A DNA stretch of 64,000 nt from Calothrix sp. MO_192.B10 (GTDB lineage Bacteria; Cyanobacteriota; Cyanobacteriia; Cyanobacteriales; Nostocaceae), in the NCBI GenBank assembly GCA_030065055.1, contig JASJDS010000002.1:1-64000 (forward strand), written 5' to 3'. Below the pieces are notes generated by a model. It was not told the origin of the DNA. It saw only the letters and a list, made by a program, of their open reading frames with translations, and did no database searches. The position numbers and the translations under genes were made by a program. Shown here in pieces: positions 17,454-26,800 of this stretch (its first letter is position 1; every line of letters starts with the position of its first letter).

Positions 17454-19148
17454 ATGTCATTCAGATGGCTTAAATTACCCCAGTCTCGCTTATCTCGGCA
17501 TATAGTTTTTGTAGCTTTTGCCAGTATCTTAGTAGTTGAAGCCATGATTCTTATTCCCTCAATTATCAGAAGAGAGAAAGAATTCCTGAATCAGTTGCAA
17601 GAAGTATCAGCAGGAAAAGTCTCTGTACTCACACAAATAACTGCACCAGGTGTAGTAGAAGAAACAGATGAGCAAATACTACAACAAGTAAGTAGTTTAC
17701 CACAACTAAAGCCAATACCTTTAATGGGGAAGCTAAGACATATAATTGTTGGAGGTGCTCTTTATACTGCTGAAGGAAAATTGATTGGTAGCTTTGGAGA
17801 GAAACCAAAACTTTCCGTTTTGGAATTACAAAAAAATCCACACAAAACTTTTCGTACTCAGGATGGCTTAAGATACGATGCAGGTTGGACACCAAAAAAA
17901 CTGAGAAGAGATAATTTCTTAATTATCCGTCATGATGTCTCATCTGTACAACCAGAATTAAATGCTTTTACCATGAGAATTGCTGGTTTAGTATTGATAA
18001 TCTCTATTTTTGTCACATTCGGTGTATGGATAGCATTAGAACCTATTGTTATTCGTCCCATTTTATCTTTAAGGGATGATTTAATTCGAGCAGGAGAAGC
18101 TATTAGTCAAGACGAAAAAAGTCCTGATTTTTCCTCATCTGTGATTCAGCGTAAAGATGAATTAGGAGATGTAATTGCTGCATTTAAAAAGATGTTTAGT
18201 CAAATTACAGAAGCAATTTACAATCGCAAGCAAGCTGAATTAGCATTACAAGTAAGTCTAAATAAACTGGAAGCTTATTCTGAGGCTCTTAACCACGAAT
18301 TGGAAACAGGTAGAGAAATACAAAAGAACTTTTTGCCAACTAAATTAGTCGAAAAAGAAGGCTGGGAAATTGCAACTTTTTTTGAACCAGCACGTCAAGT
18401 CGCAGGTGATTTTTACGATACCTTTGAACTGGCAAACGGTAGTATTGGTTTGGTAATTGCTGATGTCTGTGATAAAGGAGTCGGAGCAGCTTTATTTATG
18501 GCTTTATTCCGCAGTATGCTACGAGTATTTGCTTATCAAAGTAAACTTCGAGGACCCTCCCATGCGATTTTAGAAGCAAATCAGCCAATTGAAAACGGTT
18601 GGTTGGGTAAATCAACGTCAACTAATTTAGCTCACCTCAATGCTCTGCAAGCTGTTTCCCTAACCAATGACTATGTTGCCAAAAATCACAGCGAGCTTGG
18701 TATGTTTGCCACACTATTTTTTGGTATTTTAGAGCCTAAAACAGGACTTTTAACATACATTAACGGCGGACATGAGCCACTATATATTCTTGACAAACAA
18801 GGAGGGGTAAAACAGCGACTCCAAGCAACAGGACCAGCTGTAGGTATGCTTCCAGAAATGAAGTGGAATATTGCTCAAACTTACTTGCAACCAGGAGAAT
18901 TGCTCTTTGGTTACACAGATGGAGTTACAGAAGCACGTTCTATAGAAGGTGAATTCTTTTCACAGGAAAGATTAGAATCTTTGTTAAATAAACCTTTACC
19001 CTCCGCTGACATTCTATTAAAGCAAATAAAGGAAGTACTAGCAGCTTATATGCAAGATGCTGAACAGTTTGATGATATTACAATGATAGCTCTACGACAT
19101 ATTAATTCTGTAACGCATTCCCCACACATAGAATGCGGGGGCTTTTAG
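17454..19148 (+). CDS. Membrane PP2C-type phosphatase with HAMP (RsbU-like)
   Basis: This 564-residue signalling phosphatase should dephosphorylate STAS antagonists. Transmembrane helices at about 17-37 and 174-197 enclose a periplasmic sensor of about 135 residues. A HAMP domain follows (about 197-260), then a coiled-coil linker (EAYSEALNHELETGREIQ) and the SpoIIE/PP2C domain from about 300. Metal-binding motifs are VAGDFYD at 316-322, IADVCDKGVGAALFMA at 335-350, and GYTDGVTEA and DDITMIAL near the end. AGGAGAGAA precedes the ATG. The last few residues are encoded by a small hairpin repeat (19114-19137), so the tail may be recent. Confidence 0.93.
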   Translation: MSFRWLKLPQSRLSRHIVFVAFASILVVEAMILIPSIIRREKEFLNQLQEVSAGKVSVLTQITAPGVVEETDEQILQQVSSLPQLKPIPLMGKLRHIIVGGALYTAEGKLIGSFGEKPKLSVLELQKNPHKTFRTQDGLRYDAGWTPKKLRRDNFLIIRHDVSSVQPELNAFTMRIAGLVLIISIFVTFGVWIALEPIVIRPILSLRDDLIRAGEAISQDEKSPDFSSSVIQRKDELGDVIAAFKKMFSQITEAIYNRKQAELALQVSLNKLEAYSEALNHELETGREIQKNFLPTKLVEKEGWEIATFFEPARQVAGDFYDTFELANGSIGLVIADVCDKGVGAALFMALFRSMLRVFAYQSKLRGPSHAILEANQPIENGWLGKSTSTNLAHLNALQAVSLTNDYVAKNHSELGMFATLFFGILEPKTGLLTYINGGHEPLYILDKQGGVKQRLQATGPAVGMLPEMKWNIAQTYLQPGELLFGYTDGVTEARSIEGEFFSQERLESLLNKPLPSADILLKQIKEVLAAYMQDAEQFDDITMIALRHINSVTHSPHIECGGF

Positions 19149-19188
19149 ATATCCATATATTGCACATGGACAACTATTCTTTGCGTCT

Positions 19189-19277
19189 TTGCACGCCAGT
19201 TGCTACCCTGACGGGAAGCCGCTGCGCGTCTACAAGTCGGCGGAGCCGCCCAACGCACTGGCTCGTCTTTGCGTGAG
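19189..19277. repeat. Interspersed repeat, reverse relative of 5870-5945
   Basis: It contains TCTTTGCACGCCAGTTGC, CAAGTCGGCGGAGCCGCCCA and ACGCACTGGCTCGTCTTTGC, matching the complement of the repeat after the amidohydrolase gene. An extra ACGGGAAGCCGCTGCGCGTC block is present here. It is non-coding. Confidence 0.65.
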
Positions 19278-19359
19278 AAAAAGCTTTGTCTAGGTTTTAT
19301 GTAGCAGTAAAATATGTAGCGATTACATCAACGTCATGGATTGCCATGCCAACGCTACC

Positions 19360-19866
19360 ATGTCTAAACCTCCAACTCGCTTCCCTCAAATTAACCCAGA
19401 TACGAAAGCAGCAAGATTAAAACGTCTGCGTGTTTTCAGTCGCTTGCTAGATAAAGCCATTCCCATCCCCGGTACCAATGTTGGTATTGGGTTAGATCCA
19501 ATTTTAGGATTATTGCCAGTGGGAGGAGATTTTTTAGGCGTATTACTTGCCGCATATATTGTTCTAGAAGCAGCTCGTCTAGGAGCATCTCAAAGTACTT
19601 TGGGCAAAATGTTCATTAATATTGCTATAGATGCTTTCGTGGGCGTTATACCAGTGTTAGGGGATATATTTGATATTGCCTGGACAGCTAACGAGCGTAA
19701 CATTAAATTACTCGAAGAGCACCTCCAAGCCCCCCACCAGAGAAGAAAGGCAGATAGTTGGTTCGTATTTGTCATTTTAGCGGGATTGTTAATCTTGGCT
19801 GTGGGAGTCGTCGCATTTGTCATAATAGTATTAAAACTGCTGTGGGGTAATTTAACTGGCAGTTAA
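19360..19866 (+). CDS. DUF4112 membrane protein
   Basis: This protein of about 168 residues matches the DUF4112 family, whose function is unknown. The conserved core is RLLDKAIPIPGTNVGIGLDP, then ILGLLPVGGDFLGVLLAAYI and a second glycine-rich turn VIPVLGDIFDIAWTANERN. A strongly hydrophobic C-terminal segment (SWFVFVILAGLLILAVGVVA) is a clear membrane helix. The frame opens at an ATG at 19336, but the ATG at 19360 (MSKPPTRFPQ) gives a more typical start. The next gene starts about 20 bases after its stop, suggesting co-transcription. Confidence 0.85.
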   Translation: MSKPPTRFPQINPDTKAARLKRLRVFSRLLDKAIPIPGTNVGIGLDPILGLLPVGGDFLGVLLAAYIVLEAARLGASQSTLGKMFINIAIDAFVGVIPVLGDIFDIAWTANERNIKLLEEHLQAPHQRRKADSWFVFVILAGLLILAVGVVAFVIIVLKLLWGNLTGS

Positions 19867-19886
19867 ATGAGTTTTTGAGAAGAGTT

Positions 19887-20843
19887 ATGAAAAAAGATTG
19901 GTGGCAGGCGAATTTTCCCAAAGGACGGCAACAGGTAACTATTAGTGATAGTCATGGTTATCCCGTACAAATTGCCTATGGCGAAGTTGGTACTGGTAAG
20001 CCCCTATTTCTACTACATGGATTAGGTAGTTGGAGTTACAATTGGCGTTCTAGTATTCAGCCTTTATCTGAACACTTCCGGGTGATTTGTTTTGATGCTA
20101 AGGGTTATGGTTTTTCGGAAAAATCCTTATGGCGACGAGAGAAAAAAGGTCATCAAATCCTGGAGTTGGAAAGGATTATTCTCGCACTTTGCGATGAACC
20201 AGTAGTACTTTTGGCAGAATCTTTAGGTGGATTAGTTTCCCTTGCCTTAGCCCAAAATAATCCCGAATTAATCGGACGTTTAGTAGTTGTCAATGTACCC
20301 GTTTTTGCAGAACGTTTACCCCATTGGGGAATGTGGTTACTTTCTCAAATCCCCCTGGAACTAATCCAAACCGTTGATACCCTGCGTCTCAATTATTTGT
20401 TTGCCCCCCTAGTTCGAGAACTTATGGCAACAGAACGGCGCGGGGTAATGTTCGATCCCTCAAAATTAACCGAAGATGATGTTTACTGGATAGCTTATCC
20501 TTATACAGATATTCCTGGCACTCTTACCAAAGTTGCGGAAGAATTACAAATAGCCGCCCAGGAAATTCAAGATTTGCAAGAGAATAAACCTAATCTACTC
20601 AGTACAATTCAACAAAATCTCCACAAAATTGAATGTCCTACCCTGATTTTGTGGGGGGAACAAGATAGTTGGTTCCCAGCAGAACATGGAACAAAATTAC
20701 ATAAACATATTCCCAATTCCCAACTAAAAATTTTGGCAAACTGCTGTCATGATGCCTCGTTTGGTTCTTCAGAAGAGTTGAATTCTGAAGTTATATCATT
20801 TTTGCGAAATACAAATTTTCTCGAACATCCCAAACTGATATAA
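19887..20843 (+). CDS. Alpha/beta hydrolase
   Basis: This hydrolase of about 318 residues has the alpha/beta fold. Oxyanion-hole region FLLHGLGSWSYNW, nucleophile elbow LLAESLGGLVSL (Ser), acid LWGEQDSWFP (Asp) and a C-terminal NCCHDASFGSSEE (His) make a complete triad. A cap region of Pro/Leu-rich helices (LPHWGMWLLSQIPLELIQ) lies in the middle. The frame can start at TTG 19875, but ATG 19887 with GAGAAGAG just before it is better. It follows DUF4112 closely. The substrate is not predictable; cyanobacterial relatives include esterases and haloalkane-dehalogenase-like enzymes. Confidence 0.88.
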   Translation: MKKDWWQANFPKGRQQVTISDSHGYPVQIAYGEVGTGKPLFLLHGLGSWSYNWRSSIQPLSEHFRVICFDAKGYGFSEKSLWRREKKGHQILELERIILALCDEPVVLLAESLGGLVSLALAQNNPELIGRLVVVNVPVFAERLPHWGMWLLSQIPLELIQTVDTLRLNYLFAPLVRELMATERRGVMFDPSKLTEDDVYWIAYPYTDIPGTLTKVAEELQIAAQEIQDLQENKPNLLSTIQQNLHKIECPTLILWGEQDSWFPAEHGTKLHKHIPNSQLKILANCCHDASFGSSEELNSEVISFLRNTNFLEHPKLI

Positions 20844-20970
20844 CCCTCTTTAATCACTTTCGCGCTTATAAAAATGCAAAACCCTTATTTTTGCGGACTT
20901 TGATAAATTTAAACCTCGTCTATGTTGAAACCTGGAGTTTCTAATTATTCAGATGCGTCATTGCGACGTA

Positions 20971-21326
20971 ATACTAAGTTGCATTCAAAGATAAACCCCG
21001 TCCATGTTGAAACCTGGAGTTTCTGATTATTCGGATGTGTCATTGCGACGTAAGGAAGCAATCCCAAATTCATGGCTCGAAAACTACAGTTCTCAAGGTA
21101 GATGAGGTTTAGTACCCAGTCATTGCGAGGAGGAACGACGTTCGCGGAGCGTGTCCGAAGGACTTAGCAATCGCATGGTTTTGTTCTTAGTGAGAGATTT
21201 TGCGTTCGCGAAGCGTGTCCGAAGGACTTATGCTTCACTCCACTTAGTTACGTGAGCGCTTCGCGCACGCTACGCGAACGCAATGACATAAAAAAAAAGT
21301 GGGATGCTTCCAACGCAACTTGGTAT
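20971..21326. mobile_element. 356-bp inserted element with ATACNAAGTTGC ends
   Basis: ATACTAAGTTGCATT (20971-20985) is complementary, with two mismatches, to 21312-21326. It interrupts a MITE-like copy. Inside it sits a full 120-bp MITE copy (20992-21111) and a palindromic core (21118-21310) shared with the element at 16990-17399. No transposase gene is present. Confidence 0.7.
20992..21111. mobile_element. 120-bp MITE-like repeat (TAAACCTCGTC family), intact copy
   Basis: This copy runs from TAAACCCCGTCC to GATGAGGTTTA and has the same length and internal blocks as those at 3439-3558 and 12883-13001. Confidence 0.75.
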
Positions 21327-21409
21327 GAGGAAGCAATCCCAAAGTCATGTTATAAAACTACGGTTCTCAAGGTAGTCCCGATGAAAAAATTTTCACCATC
21401 AAGGAGTGT

Positions 21410-21967
21410 AGGTTGGGTAGAACGAAGTGAAACCCAACAATAACAATATTTTTGGGGAACATCCCAATTTTTCAAAAATATCCGGTAGTGGGAGCATCTT
21501 GCTCCCTTTACATACAAAGCAGGCAAGATGCCCACACTAGACCTCTCCGGAAATGAGATATCAACCCTGACTGCACAAGGCTTTTACATTCTTTTTCGGA
21601 GATGTCTACTACAATATTTAATAATATTTGGGATGCTCCCTATTTTTGCTAGTTGGGTTACTCTGCGAGAAGCCGCTGCGCGTCTACGTCCCTCAACCCA
21701 ACCTACAATTTATCCTCTCCTTCTCTAACTTCGCGCTCTTTGCGCCTTTGCGGTTTTTTCTTCTACCACTGTTTCTAAGATACAAGGTTGGGTAGAACGA
21801 AGTGTAGACGCAACAACGGCTTGGAGAAGAGTAACTCAACAAATCGAACGAAGAATGTTGGGTTTCGTCCCTCAAACGCCACTTCTCTCAACGCGGGGAA
21901 CCCGCGCACAAGAGTGGCTCCCCAACCTACAATTTATGCCAATTTTGGGTTTGAAAACACGCCCTAG
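21410..21967. repeat. GTAGGTTGGGTAGAACGAAG repeats and a partial 183-bp element
   Basis: GTAGGTTGGGTAGAACGAAG with GAAACCCAACA lies at about 21410-21440. A second relative at 21785-21967 ends GTTTGAAAACACGCCCTAG, the right end of the element that is complete at 35496-35678, with the same internal GAGTGGCTCCCCAACCTACA. Its left inverted end is missing. Short open frames across 21250-22110 are repeat DNA, not genes. Confidence 0.65.
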
Positions 21968-22022
21968 GGCTATACGCAGTCAACTTTTGACTTTTGACTT
22001 CCCCGTAGCGGTATATATCCCA

Positions 22023-22039
22023 TCCTCAGAAAAGCTGAG
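22023..22039. promoter_or_regulatory. Small hairpin before the first Uma2 gene
   Basis: CCTCAG pairs with CTGAGG around a five-base AAAAG loop. It lies 36 bases before the ATG of the Uma2-type gene. No T-run follows, so it may be a leader hairpin or chance. Confidence 0.3.
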
Positions 22040-22074
22040 GAATAATAAGATAATAGGGAATAGTGGAGGGAGCG

Positions 22075-22641
22075 ATGTCTGTGCAATTACTCCGGCACAA
22101 ATTCACAGTTGAGCATTACCACAAGATGATTGAGTCGGGAATTCTCAACAAGTATGACAGGGTGGAACTGATACGGGGAGAGATAGTTGAGATGGCAGCT
22201 ATTGGGACAAAGCACGCAGGTTGTGTAAATAGATTAAATAATATGTTAGTCCCCCTATTAGGGGATAGAGTAATTCTCAGCATTCAAAATCCTGTAGTAT
22301 TGAGCGATAACTCCGAACCACAACCTGACATTGCTTTATTACAACCCCGTGAAGATTTTTACGCATTCGCCCATCCACAGCCACAAGATATTTTCCTCGT
22401 CATAGAAGTGGCTGATAGTACGATGAAATATGACCGAGAAGTGAAGGTTCCTCTTTATGCTGAAGAAGGTGTGCTGGAAGTTTGGTTAATAGATATCAAT
22501 GAGGAATGGGTGGAAGTTTATCGAGAACCTGCAAGGGATGGGTATAAAAATGTAGGAAAATTCAGCAGGGGTGAAAGTTTATCTATTCAAGCTTTTGCTG
22601 ATGTAAGTATTAGTGTGGATGACGTATTAGGTAATGCCTAA
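22075..22641 (+). CDS. Uma2 family (DUF820) endonuclease-like protein, first
   Basis: This 188-residue protein is of the Uma2/DUF820 group, a PD-(D/E)XK nuclease-like fold that is greatly expanded in cyanobacteria. It opens with the typical FTVEHYHKMIESGILNKYDR and VELIRGEIVEM. The candidate active site is EPQPDIALLQP (Asp) with IFLVIEVADST (Glu-x-Ala). LYAEEGVLEVWLIDINEEWVEVY is family-typical. GGAGGGA just before the ATG at 22075 supports that start over the upstream GTG. The biological role of the family is not established. A second, distant member follows at 22820. Confidence 0.88.
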   Translation: MSVQLLRHKFTVEHYHKMIESGILNKYDRVELIRGEIVEMAAIGTKHAGCVNRLNNMLVPLLGDRVILSIQNPVVLSDNSEPQPDIALLQPREDFYAFAHPQPQDIFLVIEVADSTMKYDREVKVPLYAEEGVLEVWLIDINEEWVEVYREPARDGYKNVGKFSRGESLSIQAFADVSISVDDVLGNA

Positions 22642-22645
22642 GGAG

Positions 22646-22729
22646 ATTTCCAGAATTGAAATTACCACGGGAGGTGACAAGTCATCACCAATGGATATGA
22701 TTAGAATGTTTGTCCTATGGCAGATCCAT
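22646..22729. repeat. Dispersed 83-bp repeat, copy 2
   Basis: It starts five bases after the Uma2 stop and is closely similar to 1227-1309 after proB. Shared blocks include GACAAGTCATCACCAA and GAATGTTTGTCCTAT. The stretch GTAGGGGCGCAATGCTTGCG follows it as a separate small palindrome. Confidence 0.75.
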
Positions 22730-22819
22730 TGTAGGGGCGCAATGCTTGCGCCCTTGTGATTGGTAAAATTATTTTCAGAAATCACCTAAATTATCAATTG
22801 CTACCCAGAGGAAAGAATT

Positions 22820-23359
22820 ATGGTGGTTGCTCCTGTTAACTGGGATAATTATTCCCTAGAAGATTTTATGACGAATCCCCCTGAGAAAACCGAATGGGTG
22901 GATGGTCAATTAATAGAAAAAGCAGGTGCAACACTAAGACATGGAAAAATTCAATTGAGACTTGGTTGCTATTGGGATAATTACAAGGAATCTAGCGGAC
23001 AAGGTGGAAAAGTTTATATTAATGTACCTTGTCGCACCAATAAACAAGGACGTTCTCCTGATGTTGCTTATTTAACCCCTGAGCTTGTTACACAGTTTGG
23101 TAATGTTCCCACTTTACCCCGGAGTTTTCCTTTGAGTGCGGAGATTGTTTCACCTACGGATTTAGCGGAAAATGTGTTGTTAAAGGCACAGGAATATTTA
23201 GAGTCTGGCAGCGAAGAGGTGTGGTTGGTGTTTCCTGACAGTCGCTGGGTGATGGTAATTACTGAAAATCAAGGTTTAATGTTTACATCTGGTCAGGTGG
23301 TAAGTACGCAAAAAGTTTTGACAGGTTTTAGTGTCGCAGTGGATGAATTATTGGCTTAA
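22820..23359 (+). CDS. Uma2 family (DUF820) endonuclease-like protein, second
   Basis: This 179-residue Uma2/DUF820 protein is only distantly related to its neighbour. Hallmarks are the start NYSLEDFMTNPPEKTEWVDG, the Asp region QGRSPDVAYLTPE, the Glu region LSAEIVSPTDL, and EYLESGSEEVWLVFPDSRWV. AGAGGAAAG precedes the ATG. No operon partner is evident, although a small antitoxin-like gene follows after 53 bases. Confidence 0.88.
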   Translation: MVVAPVNWDNYSLEDFMTNPPEKTEWVDGQLIEKAGATLRHGKIQLRLGCYWDNYKESSGQGGKVYINVPCRTNKQGRSPDVAYLTPELVTQFGNVPTLPRSFPLSAEIVSPTDLAENVLLKAQEYLESGSEEVWLVFPDSRWVMVITENQGLMFTSGQVVSTQKVLTGFSVAVDELLA

Positions 23360-23412
23360 TATATTTTGAATTTTGACTTTTGAATTACGCGCAGTGGTAC
23401 TAGGAGGATGGA

Positions 23413-23637
23413 ATGAAAGCGATAGAAGTTACGGGAAGTGTTGATGATAAAGGACAACTTTCTTTAGATAAACCGTTAACTTTGGCAAAACACAGCCGCG
23501 TGCGAGTGATTATCCTTGTATTGGAAGATGAGGAGGGGGATGATGAATTTACGGAGTCAGCAAGTGAAAGTTTTCGTCAGGGTTGGCATGATGTAATGAC
23601 TGGAAATACCATACCTGTTTCTCAATTATGGTCTTAA
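23413..23637 (+). CDS. Small antitoxin-like protein (RelN type), no partner
   Basis: This 74-residue protein starts MKAIEVTGSVDDKGQLSLDK, a short beta-rich AbrB-like opening, followed by RVRVIILVLEDEE and an acidic linker to a C-terminal WHDVMTGNTIPVSQLW helix. This architecture is that of cyanobacterial RelN-type antitoxins, which normally precede a RelE-type toxin gene. AGGAGGATGGA lies just before the ATG. After its stop there is only AT-rich DNA and then the end of a gene on the other strand, so no toxin gene is present. It is either orphaned or acts in trans. Confidence 0.75.
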   Translation: MKAIEVTGSVDDKGQLSLDKPLTLAKHSRVRVIILVLEDEEGDDEFTESASESFRQGWHDVMTGNTIPVSQLWS

Positions 23638-23825
23638 CGAAGAATAAAATGCTTAAAAACTAGGTTTTAACGTGTAATATCAATACAATTTACCGAATAT
23701 CAATTAAATAACCCATTTTCTGGTATTAATGAATCGGTGCTATGGCAAAAATAAAAAAAATTTTGATCACTCCGCTCCGCTATGCTAGAAGAGGGAAAAG
23801 AGAAGAAGGGTAGAGGTGAAAAGAA

Positions 23826-26800
23826 TTAAAGTATAAAACAATACTCGATATTCCTCCCAAACGCGCAGACAACCCGAAAACCGCCACTGTAGTTGATGTA
23901 GTCGCGCCCCGCCCAATAGGTGAAGTCGCGGTACGCCGAGCGGCAGAGTACAGGAAAGGTGAGCCAGGAACCGCCCCGCAGCACAGCATAATCCTTTTTT
24001 TGAGAAAGATTATTATTATTATCAAACCAAGCACTGCCATCAGTGGGCGCCCCCTCATAGTTATCATGCCAATCATCAAGGCACCATTCCCAAACGTTCC
24101 CGTGCATATCGTATAAACCAAAGGCATTTGCTACCTGAAACATCCCTACTGGAGTTGTTTCACCGCGACTTACGCCTCTTTCTCCAGAACCATAGATGTA
24201 GCTGCCATTATAATTCGCCAAATCGGTTGAAATTGTCTCCCCAAATTGAAATGGGGTTGTTGTTCCAGCTCGACAGGCATATTCCCACTCTGCTTCACTG
24301 GGTAATCGAAATTCCCGCCCTGTATGCTGGGAAACACGGGCACAAAACTCCACAGCATCATACCAATTTACTTGCTCTACAGGACGATTAGCACCTTGGA
24401 AATGAGAAGGATTAGATTTAAGTTCACGTTCTACTTGAGGTAGTGCTGCAACGGCTTGCCACTGTGCCTGAGTTATTGGATACTTACCCATCAGGAATGG
24501 TGCTACTGTCACTTGGTGCTGTGGGCGTTCCCTATCGCTCGATTCTTCCTCTTTAGGGGGTGAACCCATCAAAAATGTGCCGCCTGGAATTTCTACCATT
24601 TCCAAGATGACACCATTGCCCAAATCTATCTCTTCTGTGGGTGGGTGTTCCACTAAGCGAATTGACTCTATACCGTCCTTTATTTCTGCAATCAGCATGG
24701 GAATTTCTTCTCCAAGCTGTTTTAGTGTTTTGGCAGTTTCTCTACGAGTTTTTAGCACTTCGCTGTCATTGTTTAAAAGCCTCCGCAGGCGAGGAATGGC
24801 TGGTTTAGCATCTTTGCCCATCTTAACCAAATCTTCAGCCGCACGGGCGCGATATTCTGCTTCTGGTGCGGAAAGTTCCTGAATCAGCATCCTGACTCGC
24901 CGTTGGCGTTGAAATTGTCGTACTACTTCGGGATCTAATCCTGCCTTTTTGCCCAGTTCCTCCACCACAAACTCAGGAACGCCAACCCTTTTCCCTTTCA
25001 CCTCACAACAGTCCCGCAGTGCTAGTAAAAAGCCCTTAATTTCTTCCGGAAATCCTGGTTTATGCTCGGCTTGAGCTAAAATCTCCCTCCAAGCATCCTC
25101 ATCATTGCCATACTGCTGAACCAAGTGCAATCCTGCCAAATACTCGGCTAAAGGATCTAAAGTAAAGCGCAGGGTTTGCAAGTCAGGTTTCTTCTTCCGC
25201 ACCAGGTAGAGTCGCGATTCCAGATATTGAAGGTGCTGTTTAGCTTTCTCTGCTGCTGTTTCTGCGTCCAATTCCAAGGCTTCCAAGTTAATTAATACCT
25301 GCTTACAATCGGCAGATTCGGGTTTAAAGGTAGGCTCAATGCATTTCCAAGCAACAAGTTGAGCAATTTCATGTACCTTCTGATGGCTTAATTCGCCTGA
25401 CGTTGATTTATTCAGTTCGTTTAAGTATTGCAGCATCAAATCGGGCACATTATCAGGTAACTCGTCCGTAGATGTACCTTCTTTGGCAGCAATCATCTGT
25501 TCGGCGTAAAGTTTCACCAGTAGGATGGTAAGTCCTTGTTTATTCGATGTTTTGGTTTCCACTTGTCTAACACTTGCCATCCCTTCCAAGCGACGGTAAG
25601 CTTCAGAATAATCCAAGCCATCAAATAGTTCTGCTTTGCCCTTTTTTTCTAAATAGCGGTTAAGGAAAGAAGCCAAACTACCCACAGAAATCCGAAACGG
25701 TTCTATAAAGGTGGGGGTGATTTCTGAACCCAAAATATTCTTGAGGCGAGAAGTAACAATTAAAGCATTAGCGGGAAACTCCTGATTATCTGGTTGAATT
25801 TTCTTGCGGGTTTCTTCTCCCATTTCTGAAAGATGATCGACAATCAGTAAAATCCGCTGCTGTCTGAGTAATTGCTTTAACAGTTCCTCTGGAATTACTT
25901 TACCTGACTGGGTTAACTCCTTCAACAACCCACCAATGGTTTCCAGTAATGAGCCATCAAACTCATCCTCAATCAAAATAGGTAATATTGGATGCTGACA
26001 AATGCGATCGCTTTTTCCTAATTTCATTGCCCATTTAGCAATTTGACAAGCCAGACTGGTTTTCCCTGAACCACCTTCCCCCCAAATTACTACCCGTACC
26101 TGAGATTGAGAAAAAGTATCTTTCAGTACCTTGGCATTAAAATCAGGGATATCAACTTTATGCTCATTCAATAGAATGGGTTCAGCAACATAAATTTCGT
26201 GCTTCTTAACGGTATCCCTACCCTCAAATTGTTCCTTGGCTTTGTGAATCCGCTCCCTTACCCAAGCATCTAACACTCTGGGATGATACTTGAGGAACAG
26301 TAAATACCGCAGAGACACAGGCAATTTCACAACCGGAATCGTAAACGTTGCCGGCTTCACCCATTCATCCAGCTTTAACAGCCAAATAGGGCGGACAATA
26401 AATATACCAAGATAACCAACCAAATACCCCACAGCTAACCAAAACCAAGGATTATCCTTAACCCATTTAACTACCTGGTAAAAGGTTTGCTCTTTTAGCT
26501 GTTCTAACCTAGTTTCCAGCCTACTACTAACCTGACTTAAGTCATCAATGTATTTTTTCTTATTCTTTAACCCCTGCTTATTTTGTTCTACAGCAGTAAC
26601 AGCTTTATCCAAACTCTGCTTTAGTGCTTCTAGCTTTTGAACCGCCTCCAAGTCCCATTCTGTGAAATTATCCGCCTCCTTTTGCACTCCCTCAGCAATC
26701 TGCACTAAAGCCGAAGTAGCATTACTACTAAGGGTTTCATCACTGCGCTTCAAGACTCTTACCAGTGCAGGCACAGCACTTTGGGCATCTGCACCAATTT

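Larger units (their letters stand above)
20910..21375. mobile_element. MITE-like copy split by a second element (nested insertion)
   Basis: The left half of the TAAACCTCGTC family (20910-20970, ending TTGCGACGTA) and the right half (from 21328, AGGAAGCAATCCC, to about 21375) rejoin to give the normal family sequence. Between them lies an insert of about 356 bases. The right terminus of the outer copy has decayed after CTCAAGGTAG. Confidence 0.75.

Noticed and set aside
21250-22112. Several 60- to 85-residue open frames
   Set aside because: All lie over interspersed repeats and mobile-type elements and none has a start signal or family pattern.
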